Positions 1 to 9,253 of a stretch of DNA of 64,000 bases are shown in pieces. The position numbers and the translations under genes are program-made. Origin of the DNA: Phycisphaerales bacterium (GTDB lineage: Bacteria; Planctomycetota; Phycisphaerae; UBA1845; UTPLA1); NCBI GenBank assembly GCA_020639075.1, contig JACKHI010000001.1, positions 186,001 to 250,000 on the forward strand. The letters are read 5' to 3'. Each line of letters opens with the position of its first letter. The stretch's first letter is position 1. The notes under the pieces were generated by a model. The model had not been told where the DNA came from, made no database searches, and saw nothing but the letters and a program-made list of their open reading frames with translations.

Positions 1-1
1 G

Positions 2-802
2 TACAGCAAGTCGCGCCATGCGATCGCCCTCTTGGCCTTGCTCGCGCGCGCCGGGCACGATGTCGGATATTGTCTCAACGTCAGTACATTCAGCGTGCGA
101 CGACTGCGGAGCTATTATCGGTTTTACGGGCGCAAGCTCTTTTCGCTGGTTCGACGCCGAATGTTGTCAGGAAACGGCGGAGGCAATCTGCATCCGGAAG
201 TCAGGTACATGGATGCGTTTCTTGAAAGACACGGCATACCCGAACGGTCGGTCTCGGCGATCTGCAGACGGACCGGCACTCGGATGGTCAGCGTTGGCTC
301 ACTGAATGACGAGAAGGCGCTTGGAGTAGTGCGTACCTTTCAGCCGGACGTCATTGTCTATGCGGGCGGCGGGATTCTGCGAAAGCCCGTGATCGAAATC
401 CCGCGAATTGGCGTGTTGAACGCCCATGGCGGACCGCTTCCCGGTATTCGGGGGATGAATGCCGCCGAGTGGGCCCTGATGTGCGGCATGCAACCCGGAA
501 CGCATGTACACTTCATTGACAGCGGCGTGGATACGGGGCCGTTGTTGTTCTTCTGGCCATTGGCCATCGAGCCGGGCGATTCGATTGCGGACCTTCGCGG
601 CAAGGCGACGGTTCAGGCAGTCGAATGTCATTTGCGTGCGGTAGAGATGTTAGGGGCAGGAACGATCGAAGCGATACCTCAAGACCGAGATGACGGTCGC
701 CAGTATTTCGACATGCATCCGCTATTGGTCGGGATTCTCGATGATTGGTTGCGCGATGGCCGGCTGAGTGCTTGGCATAAGGAACGGAGTCTTCACCCGT
801 GA
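2..802 (+). CDS. Formyltransferase-family protein, N-terminus cut by the window edge
   Basis: The reading frame is open from base 2, so the true start lies upstream; 266 residues are visible. The C-terminal two thirds carry the signature of the 10-formyltetrahydrofolate-dependent formyltransferase fold: a beta strand ending 'VIVYAGGG', then 'NAHGGPLPGIRG' and 'DSGVDTGP', which correspond to the catalytic Asn-His and Asp of methionyl-tRNA formyltransferase and sugar N-formyltransferases. It lacks the C-terminal tRNA-binding domain of Fmt. The next gene overlaps it by four bases (GTGA) and the following genes are polysaccharide genes. I therefore infer that it formylates an amino sugar or nucleotide sugar during surface polysaccharide synthesis. 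The substrate cannot be read from sequence. Confidence 0.8.
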   Translation, partial: YSKSRHAIALLALLARAGHDVGYCLNVSTFSVRRLRSYYRFYGRKLFSLVRRRMLSGNGGGNLHPEVRYMDAFLERHGIPERSVSAICRRTGTRMVSVGSLNDEKALGVVRTFQPDVIVYAGGGILRKPVIEIPRIGVLNAHGGPLPGIRGMNAAEWALMCGMQPGTHVHFIDSGVDTGPLLFFWPLAIEPGDSIADLRGKATVQAVECHLRAVEMLGAGTIEAIPQDRDDGRQYFDMHPLLVGILDDWLRDGRLSAWHKERSLHP

Positions 803-2847
803 ATCCGTGGACTGTACTGAAGACGATACGCACTCTCGGCCCCAGCGTCGCGTTCAAGCGCATCGTCAATGCGGTCAAGATCAAGAGCGGATACATCGAG
901 TGGCTGGATCGGGCAGCGCCGTTCGACGTTGAACATCTCGCGGTACATTTGTCGAAGCGCCTTGCGCCATCGGACCTGCTGGCTGCGTTCAACGACAATC
1001 GAAAGCCGTTCCTGTTCGATCTGTCGGACGTGCAACGAGCCGGCGACGTTCTATCCGGGGTCGTCACGCCGGCTGCGAAGGCAGAGTTGCTTCAAAGGGT
1101 CGAGCGACTGAAGACCGGCAGCGTGCGGTATTTCAGCCGGAACGATTACAATCTGGGTCGTCCGATCAACTGGCATCTTAATCCGCAATCGGGCATTCAA
1201 TGGCCGGCAGATCGCCACTGGCGGCATTACTCTCAGTTCAATCCCGAGCTCGGTGATATGAAGCTGGCGTGGGAGGCAAATCGCTTCGCATTCGCCTACG
1301 ATCTGGTGCGTGCATACGGGCTGACTGCCGACGTCTCGTGGGTCCTGCTCGGGCTCGACCTAATCGACGAGTGGATTGACGGAAACCCGGCGGGGCTGGG
1401 CGTCCAGTGGAATTGCGGTCAGGAGACTGCGTTTCGCCTGATGGCCTGGTGCTTCCTACTGCATGCTGCCGTGGATGCGGGCGTCATTGACGCCGCGCGT
1501 TTCGCGCGCGTGCTCGCGTCAATCTACCGACAGACGAGGCGGATCGAACGGTTCATATCGTTTTCGAGGTCGATTCGCAACAATCACTCACTGAGCGAGG
1601 CGCTGGGACTCGCGACGATCGGAATGCTGTTCCCCCAGTTCGATCGCGCGGCGATCTGGCGCAACAAGGGGCTGTCGATTTTCCAAGGCGAAGCGGCCTA
1701 TCAGATCTTCGACGATGGCGCCTACATTCAGCAATCGATGAACTATCATCGGCTGATGCTAAGCGACTGTTTATGGACGTCGCGGCTTGCTGATCTGCAC
1801 GGCTTAAAGATGAGTCCCGAGTTTCTTGGACGGGCCGCTCGTGCAACGGAGTTTCTCCTGCAGACGATGGATTTCGAGAGCGGCGGCGTGCCGAATTACG
1901 GCAATAACGACGGCGCGCAGATCCTGCCTTTGACGTCGTGCGATTATCGCGACTATCGACCGATCGCTCAGGCGGCGTCTCGACAATTCAAGGGCTATTG
2001 CGTCCTACCGCAGGGGGCGCAGGACGAGATTCTCTTCTGGGTCTTCGGCGATACGGGCGAATCCGTTCAGCGCAAACGTGAGGAGCGGCGAAGCGCGAGT
2101 TTCGACGTGGGCGGATACTACACGCTTCGCGGAACGAGTACGTGGGGCATGGTGCGATGTCATAGTTATGTCGAGCGACCGGCACAGGCGGACATGCTGC
2201 ACTTCGACCTTTGGCGCGACGGCGAGAACGTGCTGCGGGACTCGGGCTCATATAGTTATTACAGCAAGGCTCCCTGGCAAGATCATTTCAAATCGACGGC
2301 GGCGCACAACACGATTGTCGTGGGCGGTGAAAGCCAGATGCGCAAGGGGCCTCGGTTCATGTGGTATGACTGGACGCGATCTCGTTTCATCGGGCGCGGC
2401 GAGATGGCTGAGGAGTCTGGCGACTGGTGGGAGGGTGAGCACGACGGATACCTGGGTCGATTCGGCGTTATACATCGTCGGCGGATCGAACGACGAGGAT
2501 CCGATTCGTGGACGGTTATCGATTCGCTGTTGGGTGAAGGCGATGTCACGGCGACGCTTCGCTGGCACCTGATCGATCTCGCCTATGCGTTTGACGCGAC
2601 TACGTGTACGCTCACGATGGGCCTTGCAAAGTCGGATCTAGCGCTATCGATCATCGCGGAAGATGGGACGATCGCAAGCGCGAGCGTTCTGAGGGGGGCG
2701 TCGGACGAGGTCTCCGCGGACGGGTGGGAATCCGTCTATTACGGCGAGAAGGCGCCAATTCCCGTCCTTCGCGTCGATCTGATCGGCACGATGCCATTAA
2801 AGGTCAAGACCGAGATTCGTTTTGCGAACAAAGAGCCGAATGGATAG
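799..2847 (+). CDS. Heparinase II/III family polysaccharide lyase-like protein
   Basis: A 682-residue protein with the alpha/alpha-toroid plus beta-sandwich layout of heparinase II/III and alginate lyases. Visible marks are 'NWHLNPQSG' near residue 130, 'RNNHSLSEALG' near 260, 'QSMNYHRLML' near 315, and the C-terminal beta domain beginning 'FDVGGYYTLRG' with 'DSGSYSY' and 'STAAHNTIVVGGESQM' near 505. No signal peptide is evident. Relatives of this kind sit in exopolysaccharide and O-antigen clusters, and the polymer they act on is often unknown. The GTG start is chosen because it overlaps the upstream stop and has GGAG nine bases before it, implying translational coupling to the formyltransferase. 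Which glycan is cleaved or modified is not evident. Confidence 0.85.
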   Translation: MNPWTVLKTIRTLGPSVAFKRIVNAVKIKSGYIEWLDRAAPFDVEHLAVHLSKRLAPSDLLAAFNDNRKPFLFDLSDVQRAGDVLSGVVTPAAKAELLQRVERLKTGSVRYFSRNDYNLGRPINWHLNPQSGIQWPADRHWRHYSQFNPELGDMKLAWEANRFAFAYDLVRAYGLTADVSWVLLGLDLIDEWIDGNPAGLGVQWNCGQETAFRLMAWCFLLHAAVDAGVIDAARFARVLASIYRQTRRIERFISFSRSIRNNHSLSEALGLATIGMLFPQFDRAAIWRNKGLSIFQGEAAYQIFDDGAYIQQSMNYHRLMLSDCLWTSRLADLHGLKMSPEFLGRAARATEFLLQTMDFESGGVPNYGNNDGAQILPLTSCDYRDYRPIAQAASRQFKGYCVLPQGAQDEILFWVFGDTGESVQRKREERRSASFDVGGYYTLRGTSTWGMVRCHSYVERPAQADMLHFDLWRDGENVLRDSGSYSYYSKAPWQDHFKSTAAHNTIVVGGESQMRKGPRFMWYDWTRSRFIGRGEMAEESGDWWEGEHDGYLGRFGVIHRRRIERRGSDSWTVIDSLLGEGDVTATLRWHLIDLAYAFDATTCTLTMGLAKSDLALSIIAEDGTIASASVLRGASDEVSADGWESVYYGEKAPIPVLRVDLIGTMPLKVKTEIRFANKEPNG

Positions 2848-2880
2848 CGCCGGATTCGCAAGGCAGGAATAAACGAAGTT

Positions 2881-4110
2881 ATGCATATTGCCTACATACA
2901 TCAGCACTTTCAGACGCCGCAGGACAAGGGCGGGACACGATCCTATGAGATGGCTTTGCGTCTAATCGCGGCAGGGCACAAGGTCTCGATGATCTCGGGG
3001 ACAATGGAGGACGTCGGCGAGCGCATCGGGATTCGGGGCGATTCGATGAAGGTCGATGTCGACGGAATCGAAGTCCATTACATCAATGCGCCGTACGCCA
3101 ATCGTATGAGCTTCTGGCAGCGCGTTGCTGTGTTTCGGCAGTTCGCCAAGCGAGCGCAGCGCGTCGTCGAGTCGCTTCGCCCCGATCTGATCTTTGCGAC
3201 GAGCACGCCGCTGACGGTCGGTGATCCGGCCAGGAAAGCGGCGAGGACCCTGGGCGTGCCATTTGTTTTCGAAGTGCGCGATCTCTGGCCGGAATTACCG
3301 ATCGCGATGGGAATCATCAAGAATCCGGCGTTGAAATGGTACCTCCGTCATATGGAGCGGAGAATCTACCGTGCAGCCCAGCATTGCATCGCGTTGTCGC
3401 CCGGCATGAAAGAGGGCATCGCGGAGGCGGGGTTTCCCGAAGACAGGATCACGATCATCCCGAATGCGGCGGACCTCGAACTTTTCAAGCCGGAGCGAAC
3501 TCTGCCGCGCGATGACTGGCTGGGCGATGTCGGCTGTTGCCGATTTGTTTTCAGCGGCGCCCATGGCGAGGCGAATGGGCTGGATTCACTGATCGATGCC
3601 GCGGTGGAATTGCGGCGGCGCGGCGAATCCGGGATTCAATTCGTGTGCATCGGCTACGGCAAGCTGAAACCGCGGCTCATCGAGCGCTGCGAATCGGAAG
3701 GCGTTGCCGGCATGTTCCTATGGGCCGATCCTGTGCCGAAGCAGCAGCTTGCGCGGTTGTTGCCGACGTTCGAAGTCGGTCTCATGCTGCTGAAGAACAT
3801 CCCCGCATTCTATCGGGGAACATCGCCAAACAAGTTCTTCGATTACATCGCTTCGGGACTGCCGGTGCTGAACAACTATCCCGGCTGGCTGGCGGGAATG
3901 ATCGAGTCGGAGGGGTTCGGCAAAGTCACGCCCCCCGACGACGCGAAGGCGTTTGCGGACGCGTGCGTCTGGTTCCGGGATCATGCGGACGAGCGCGGCG
4001 CCATGCGGCTGCGTGCGCGGGCGTTCGCGGAACGGGAACATTCGCGGGATCGTCGCGCCGGCCAATTCGTCGAAGCACTCGAACGCGTGGCAGCGTCGGC
4101 GAAATCGTAA
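2881..4110 (+). CDS. Glycosyltransferase family 4, WbuB-like
   Basis: This 409-residue cytoplasmic GT-B enzyme begins 'MHIAYIHQHFQTPQDKGG', the N-terminal pattern of WbuB-type transferases that add N-acetyl-aminosugars in O-antigen and capsule pathways. The acceptor half carries 'VFEVRDLWPELP' near residue 124 and 'NAADLELFKP' near 195. The donor half carries 'FSGAHGEANGLDSLIDA' near 225 and the EX7E-type region 'SPNKFFDYIASGLPVL' near 317. It lies 33 bases after the heparinase-like gene on the same strand. An AGGA lies about 13 bases upstream of the ATG, a rather long spacing. The sugar donor is not determinable here. Confidence 0.9.
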   Translation: MHIAYIHQHFQTPQDKGGTRSYEMALRLIAAGHKVSMISGTMEDVGERIGIRGDSMKVDVDGIEVHYINAPYANRMSFWQRVAVFRQFAKRAQRVVESLRPDLIFATSTPLTVGDPARKAARTLGVPFVFEVRDLWPELPIAMGIIKNPALKWYLRHMERRIYRAAQHCIALSPGMKEGIAEAGFPEDRITIIPNAADLELFKPERTLPRDDWLGDVGCCRFVFSGAHGEANGLDSLIDAAVELRRRGESGIQFVCIGYGKLKPRLIERCESEGVAGMFLWADPVPKQQLARLLPTFEVGLMLLKNIPAFYRGTSPNKFFDYIASGLPVLNNYPGWLAGMIESEGFGKVTPPDDAKAFADACVWFRDHADERGAMRLRARAFAEREHSRDRRAGQFVEALERVAASAKS

Positions 4111-4136
4111 GCGGCCGGTCGCGGGAAATCGGCGAT

Positions 4137-5129
4137 TCAGCTCGTCAGCCGAATCCGTGCGTCGTCGATGACGGATCGGAGAATGTCGTCGAGCGACGTT
4201 GTCGGGGCCCAATCGATCGTGTCGCTGATCCGCGTCAGGTCCGGCACGCGTCGCATCATGTCGTCGAACGGTCGGCCGTATGCCTGCTCGTAGGTGACGT
4301 ACTTGGTTTCGCTCCGGCTCGCCGTGAGTTCGATGATGCGACGAGCGAGTGCCTCGATCGTCACTTCCTGCGTGGAGCCGACGTTATACACATTGCCGAA
4401 GGCGGCGGGTGAGTCCATCAGCGACATCAATGCGTCGACCACATCGCCAACGAACCCGAAACATCGTGATTGCTTTCCGGTGCCGAAGATCGTCAACGGC
4501 TCGCCGCGCAGGGCGGCGCTGACGAAACGCGGAATGACCATTCCGTATTGACCCGTTTGACGAGGGCCAACGGTATTGAACAGTCGCGTGATGACGACGG
4601 GAAGTCCGTACTGATCGTGATAGGCGAGGCCCAGGAATTCGTCGATCGCCTTGGAACATGCGTACGACCAACGCGAGAATCGCGTTGCACCGAGAACCGT
4701 ATCGTCGTCCTCCTTGAACGGGACGCGTTCGCTCTTGCCGTAGACTTCGCTCGTCGAGGCGAGCAGTACCGGCGTTCGATACTTGTTCGCGAGGTTCAGG
4801 ACGACTTCCGTGCCGTGGATGTTGGTTTCGATCGTATGGACGGGGCGATCGACGATGAGTTGCACGCCGACGGCAGCGGCGAGATGGAAAACGGCGTCGG
4901 CCTGTTCGATCAGGACATTCAGCGTCGTGTCGTTGCGGACATCGTCCTGAACGAAGCGAAAGTTCTCGTGATCGATAACGGGTGAGAGGTTTCGCAGACT
5001 CCCGGTGCTGAGGTCGTCGAGTGCTATGACACGATCTCCACGTGCGAGCAGGCGTTCGATCAGGTGCGAACCGATGAACCCGGCGCCGCCGGTTACCAGG
5101 ATGCATGTTCTGCTGGAGTCGGTCGTCAT
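4137..5129 (-). CDS. NAD-dependent nucleotide-sugar epimerase/dehydratase (extended SDR)
   Basis: Extended short-chain dehydrogenase/reductase with the N-terminal Rossmann motif 'VTGGAGFIGSHL', an acidic residue after beta-2 in 'IALDDLSTG' (NAD preference), 'HLAAAVGV', the catalytic Ser in 'LASTSEVYG' and the YxxxK pair in 'SYACSK'. Overall it resembles UDP-glucose 4-epimerase, dTDP-glucose dehydratase and UDP-glucuronate decarboxylase relatives; the exact reaction cannot be fixed. The ATG at 5129 is chosen over an in-frame start 63 bases upstream because GAGGT lies nine bases before it and the upstream 21 residues look non-coding. It converges on the glycosyltransferase with a 26-base gap, and belongs functionally with the polysaccharide genes. 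Confidence 0.9.
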   Translation of the reverse strand: MTTDSSRTCILVTGGAGFIGSHLIERLLARGDRVIALDDLSTGSLRNLSPVIDHENFRFVQDDVRNDTTLNVLIEQADAVFHLAAAVGVQLIVDRPVHTIETNIHGTEVVLNLANKYRTPVLLASTSEVYGKSERVPFKEDDDTVLGATRFSRWSYACSKAIDEFLGLAYHDQYGLPVVITRLFNTVGPRQTGQYGMVIPRFVSAALRGEPLTIFGTGKQSRCFGFVGDVVDALMSLMDSPAAFGNVYNVGSTQEVTIEALARRIIELTASRSETKYVTYEQAYGRPFDDMMRRVPDLTRISDTIDWAPTTSLDDILRSVIDDARIRLTS

Positions 5130-5228
5130 TGACAATGGACCTCGGTGTTCACGTCGGGCGTCTGTTCTGGGGCATCCATCGGCCCTACGCATTGCATGAT
5201 ACCGGAAATCGCGGTGACAGCGATGGCA

Positions 5229-7796
5229 TCACGAATCGGGAAGCGACTGCTCTTGTTCGCTTTGGATACGACTCAACAGTTCCACGGCTTTCTGTGACCA
5301 TATGTCGTCGCCGGTCTTCAAGACCTCAAGGAATCGCACCGCGTTCGTATTTTCGCTGAAATAGCGAAACAGGCGGGCCGCGACATAGAGCCCGGCGCGG
5401 CTATTGCGATTCTCGACGGATAGTCCTTCGAACGCCGACATGATAACTCGCTTCTGTCGTTCAAACTGGTCGATCGCTGCGGTCGCATCCGGCATCGCGT
5501 CGAGTGCGAGGGCAAGCCCGGCTTCGTCGTGTTCGCGCAACCGGGCGTAGACCGCTATCCAGCCCATGCACGTGTCGCGATTCACGACTCCCGCGGCCTC
5601 TGCCGAAAGGGGCTCGTGTCGTTCAAATGCGATCAGCGTCTTCGCCCAGGCAGCGTAGCAAGTCAGTTCTTCCGCATTCTCGTTCACTGCCGGCACTTCC
5701 GACCAGAGCGATTGGAGCGCCGACCAGCGACTAGAAGCAACGAGCATCTGGTGCAGGCGGGTTGCTGCATCCATATTCGTTGGATCCGATTTGAGAACGG
5801 CGCGAAAGTCCTGCTCCGCATCGCCGAGCTGCCCCAACACGACCAGCAGATCGCCGCGATTGAACCGGGCTGCCGTATCGCTCGGTTTCCGGGCGATCAA
5901 GCGATCGTAGCATTTGACGGCCTCGATGTTGCGCCCCAATTGTGCGAGTACGGCGCCGAGGTTAAGCAGGGCTTGCGTGTCGTCCGGATCGCGCTCGACA
6001 AGCAGTCGCAGGGATTGTTCGGCCTCCTTGAGACGACTCTGCGAATAATCGAGCATCGCGAGTTCGAGTCGGTTGCCGCGATGATACGGATTAATCTCGA
6101 GTGCTTTGCGCAACGTCTCCCGGAGCTGATCCGAATCGCCGTCGAGTCGTTCGATCTGCGCGAGCGCGCCATAGGCCGGCAGGAATTCCGGCTGGTCATC
6201 GATCAGCGCGGTCAACGCAATGCGGGCATCGACGGTGCGGCCAAGCGACGTCAGCGCCAGCGCCCGAAGATAGCGGGTTCGTGTGTGTTTCGGGCTTTGA
6301 TTCAGGGCCATGTCGAAGGAGGCCAGGGCTGCGACGTTGTCGCCCAGGCGCATTTCCGCTTCGCCAATCTGGGCTGCGAGTCGTGGGTTGTCCGGCCATC
6401 GATCGGCGGCTTGCCGGGCGGCTTTCAATGCGTCCTCGGCACGATCGGCGAAAAGATACGCGCGGGCAAGTTCATTGTGCGCATCCGGATCGTCGGGGTA
6501 GCACTCGACAACGCGTCGGGCGTATGAAAGCGTGTCGTTCCAGACGGGCGCGAGGTTAAAGCCGATGTATAGCCACCAGACTGAAAGCGCAACAACAGGA
6601 ATCGCCGCGGCACGGCCCTCGTTGGACTTTCCAGCGGTCGTCGGCTTTGGCTTTCTGAAGATCACACATGTGACCGACATGACCAGTACGACAACGGCGA
6701 GGTGAAGGCCGATCATCGGAAGGTACATGTAGCGATCCGCCACAAAGAGTCGGCGGGCGAGGGACGCGAAAAGGAAGGGGACCAGCAACAACACGAAGGT
6801 CCCGAGACCGACGGACGCGATCGGCATTCGCTTCCTGAGAAGGGCAATCACGGCGAGGAGGGCGGCGACTTCCGCTGCGGCGCGAAGCAGGCGGGGATCA
6901 GTCCAGGTGATTTCGCCAACGGGTGGAGTCCACGGCGATAGCTTTGTGGGCACGACGTATTGTTCCAGGTAGGCGCCAGTTGCGAGGAGAAGCTGCTTGG
7001 GCGCGTCGGCGTACGCGGTACTTTGCTTGTCCCCGAATCCCTCGGCCTGTGTCAGCCGGGACATCGCCACGACAGCGACGGCACCAATTGCAAAGAGGGC
7101 GACGTAGATCCATAGACCGCGACGATCGCGCTCGCGATGCGCCGTCCGATCCAGCAGCCACGCGACGATCGGAACGGTCGGCATGACCTTTGATGCGAGC
7201 GACAAGAGCCAGGCGGCTCCAATGGCGATGGACCACTTTCGCCCCGGCGTGCGAGGCCGGCGCACTGCGAGAATCAGAACGACCAGCGACAGGAGCGTGG
7301 CGAGGAGAATCATCCGGCCTGACGTCCATGCGATGGTTTCCATCGCCATCGGATGCGTCGCGAACAGCAGGCCGGTCAATCCGCCGGCCAGCACCCGTCG
7401 GGTCAGCGCCGAGGCCAGGAGGACAACCAGCATGGCGTTGATCGAATGGAGTAGTACATTCGTCAGATGGAACCCCAAGGGAGATACGCCTGCAGGTGTT
7501 TTCGAAGCCAGCGCATAGTTGATCTGGAACGTGAGCATCGGGAGCGGCTGGTAGAGGTCCCCGTGCGGAATCGTCAGCAGCGTCCATGCGTTATCGAGCG
7601 ACGGATGATTGACGAGGTAGTGATCCGTGACGAATCGCTGGTCGTCCCCCATGATGAAGCCCGCGTTCAGCGTCTGCCAGCCGAAGGCGAGGGCTGCTGC
7701 TGCGGCGATGAGCATTGCGGTCAGGAGCGGAAGCCGACGGCGCAGGCGGCCGGGCGGCTCGGCAAGTGCGGCGGACTGTCGTTTCGTTGAAGACAT
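5229..7796 (-). CDS. TMTC-like polytopic membrane protein with C-terminal TPR repeats
   Basis: An 855-residue protein. After a basic N-terminus the first ~390 residues hold about nine hydrophobic membrane segments, with a di-aspartate in the first extracytoplasmic loop ('MGDDQRFV'). That layout resembles GT-C mannosyltransferase-like TMTC proteins, where this loop carries the catalytic acids. From residue ~425 to the end there are TPR units such as 'DPDAHNELARAYLFADRAE' and 'DDTQALLNLGAVLAQLGRN'. Family knowledge suggests protein glycosylation or glycan transfer at the membrane; that is inference. It is transcribed in the same direction as, and 99 bases upstream of, the epimerase gene, so the two may be co-transcribed. 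No strong ribosome-binding site is visible. Confidence 0.75.
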   Translation of the reverse strand: MSSTKRQSAALAEPPGRLRRRLPLLTAMLIAAAAALAFGWQTLNAGFIMGDDQRFVTDHYLVNHPSLDNAWTLLTIPHGDLYQPLPMLTFQINYALASKTPAGVSPLGFHLTNVLLHSINAMLVVLLASALTRRVLAGGLTGLLFATHPMAMETIAWTSGRMILLATLLSLVVLILAVRRPRTPGRKWSIAIGAAWLLSLASKVMPTVPIVAWLLDRTAHRERDRRGLWIYVALFAIGAVAVVAMSRLTQAEGFGDKQSTAYADAPKQLLLATGAYLEQYVVPTKLSPWTPPVGEITWTDPRLLRAAAEVAALLAVIALLRKRMPIASVGLGTFVLLLVPFLFASLARRLFVADRYMYLPMIGLHLAVVVLVMSVTCVIFRKPKPTTAGKSNEGRAAAIPVVALSVWWLYIGFNLAPVWNDTLSYARRVVECYPDDPDAHNELARAYLFADRAEDALKAARQAADRWPDNPRLAAQIGEAEMRLGDNVAALASFDMALNQSPKHTRTRYLRALALTSLGRTVDARIALTALIDDQPEFLPAYGALAQIERLDGDSDQLRETLRKALEINPYHRGNRLELAMLDYSQSRLKEAEQSLRLLVERDPDDTQALLNLGAVLAQLGRNIEAVKCYDRLIARKPSDTAARFNRGDLLVVLGQLGDAEQDFRAVLKSDPTNMDAATRLHQMLVASSRWSALQSLWSEVPAVNENAEELTCYAAWAKTLIAFERHEPLSAEAAGVVNRDTCMGWIAVYARLREHDEAGLALALDAMPDATAAIDQFERQKRVIMSAFEGLSVENRNSRAGLYVAARLFRYFSENTNAVRFLEVLKTGDDIWSQKAVELLSRIQSEQEQSLPDS

Positions 7797-7977
7797 GATT
7801 GCGATGCCGTCTAATCTGATAAGAGTCTGCGTCGGCTTCCGTCACGTGCCCGCGATTTCAGGCGCGATGCCATCGGTCTGGCCTTAACGATCAGGTGCCT
7901 ACGAATAACCGGTCTCGCGGCTGATCGACTCTTGAGGCCGGTTGGCCCATTCTGCGTCTGAAACCTATCATGGGGCC

Positions 7978-8916
7978 ATGTCGAATCCGTTGTCAAAGTG
8001 CGGGACGCGATCTCAACGCATCTATTCTACGGGCCATGGCAAGCTTGTGTTTGGGAATCGCTGCCTCGTCATGGGAATTCTCAACGTCACGCCCGACAGC
8101 TTCAGTGACGGTGGTCGGCACTTGGCTGAAGACGCGGCGATCCGTCGGGCGGTCGACATGGTCCGGGAAGGCGCGGATGTCATCGACATCGGCGGCGAGT
8201 CGACCCGGCCGGGAAGCCTTCCGGTATCGGCAGGCGAGCAGATCGATCGCGTCGTGCCAGTGATCAGCGGCGCTCGCACCGCCGGCGTTACGGTTCCGAT
8301 ATCGATCGACACGCAATCCGCCGAAGTCGCGGCCGAGGCGCTCAACGCCGGCGCAGACATTGTGAACGACGTGTCCGGTATGCGGCTATGGACGGGCTCG
8401 GTGCAGACCGACAGCGGCGCCGACTACATCGATCATGTCGAAATGATGCGTCTGCTTGCGGATCGCGGCGTGCCGTACATTGTCGTGCACATGACGGGGA
8501 CGCCGGCGACGATGCAATTGAATCCTGCCTACAATGACGTCGTACAAGCAGTCGGGCGGTTCTTTGCAGAGCGAGCAGAGCGTCTGAGCGCCGCAGGCGT
8601 GAAAACCAATGGCCGGATGATCGTGGATCCTGGAATCGGCTTCGGCAAGACGCTGGAGCATAACATATCACTCGTACAGTCTTGCGCCGGTTATTCCACG
8701 GATTGGCCCGTCTTGCTGGGGACTTCGCGAAAGCGGTTCATCGGCGAAATCCTGGCGACTGCGTCGGCCGATGGAGAGCCTCCCGATGCCGAGCATCGCA
8801 TCATGGGCACCGCTGCGACGGTCGCGTATGCGGCACTTGCCGGCGTCGACATGGTTCGGGTCCACGATGTACGGGCGATGCGGGACGTTGTGGAAGTGTG
8901 CCTGCGACTCCTGTGA
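7978..8916 (+). CDS. folP: Dihydropteroate synthase
   Basis: Condenses p-aminobenzoate with dihydropterin pyrophosphate in folate synthesis; a cytoplasmic TIM barrel. All family motifs are present in order: 'MGILNVTPDSFSDGG' (loop 1, pyrophosphate binding), 'GADVIDIGGESTRPG' (loop 2), 'ISIDTQSAEVA', 'GADIVNDVSG', 'VVHMTGTPATMQ', 'DPGIGFGKT' and 'LLGTSRKRFIG' followed by 'VRVHDV'. The ATG at 7978, preceded by GGGG, gives 312 residues, and I prefer it to an in-frame TTG 36 bases upstream. It has ~35 extra N-terminal residues compared with compact bacterial enzymes. It is divergent from the TMTC-like gene and shows no operon partner. Confidence 0.96.
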   Translation: MSNPLSKCGTRSQRIYSTGHGKLVFGNRCLVMGILNVTPDSFSDGGRHLAEDAAIRRAVDMVREGADVIDIGGESTRPGSLPVSAGEQIDRVVPVISGARTAGVTVPISIDTQSAEVAAEALNAGADIVNDVSGMRLWTGSVQTDSGADYIDHVEMMRLLADRGVPYIVVHMTGTPATMQLNPAYNDVVQAVGRFFAERAERLSAAGVKTNGRMIVDPGIGFGKTLEHNISLVQSCAGYSTDWPVLLGTSRKRFIGEILATASADGEPPDAEHRIMGTAATVAYAALAGVDMVRVHDVRAMRDVVEVCLRLL

Positions 8917-9253
8917 ACTTCTAGCCACGTCCGAAGCTGTGAACGCAGGTCGCATTTGTGGCTGCACGGAATGGCAACTCGCTCAGTTTCTTTCCGTGAC
9001 CGCATGTAGTACGCCAATCGGATCCTCTGTAACGACGACCATCGGTCGGTCGCTACGGTAAGACTTCTCGAAGTGGGAATCGAACCATTCGACAAATGTG
9101 CGAACGCGTGGACCTGGTGTGATCCTTGTCTGGGAGTCAAGCGTTGTTAAACCGCTCCCATGACGCTTGTCGCTTCCTCATGAGGCTGAGTTGCAGACAT
9201 TCGTCAATGACCTTAACCTTTCGGACCCGTGGCCTGGGGGATCGGAGTGAACC
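8917..9253 (+). other. Intergenic region between folP and the MarR-type gene
   Basis: No intact gene is visible in these 337 bases. The minus strand has an open frame from 9177 down to a TGA at 8983-8985. Its C-terminal part reads like protein ('FVEWFDSHFEKSYRS', then 'MVVVTEDPIGVLHAVTERN') but has no plausible full-length start, so it may be a gene remnant or chance. The proximal end holds the ribosome-binding site of the MarR-type gene and a CTTAAC hexamer at 9212-9217. Confidence 0.5.

Noticed and set aside
9067..9110. Minus-strand sequence resembling a tRNA T-loop (GGTTCGATTCCCAC)
   Set aside because: The bases on either side do not form the five-pair T-stem, and no acceptor, D or anticodon arms can be found nearby.
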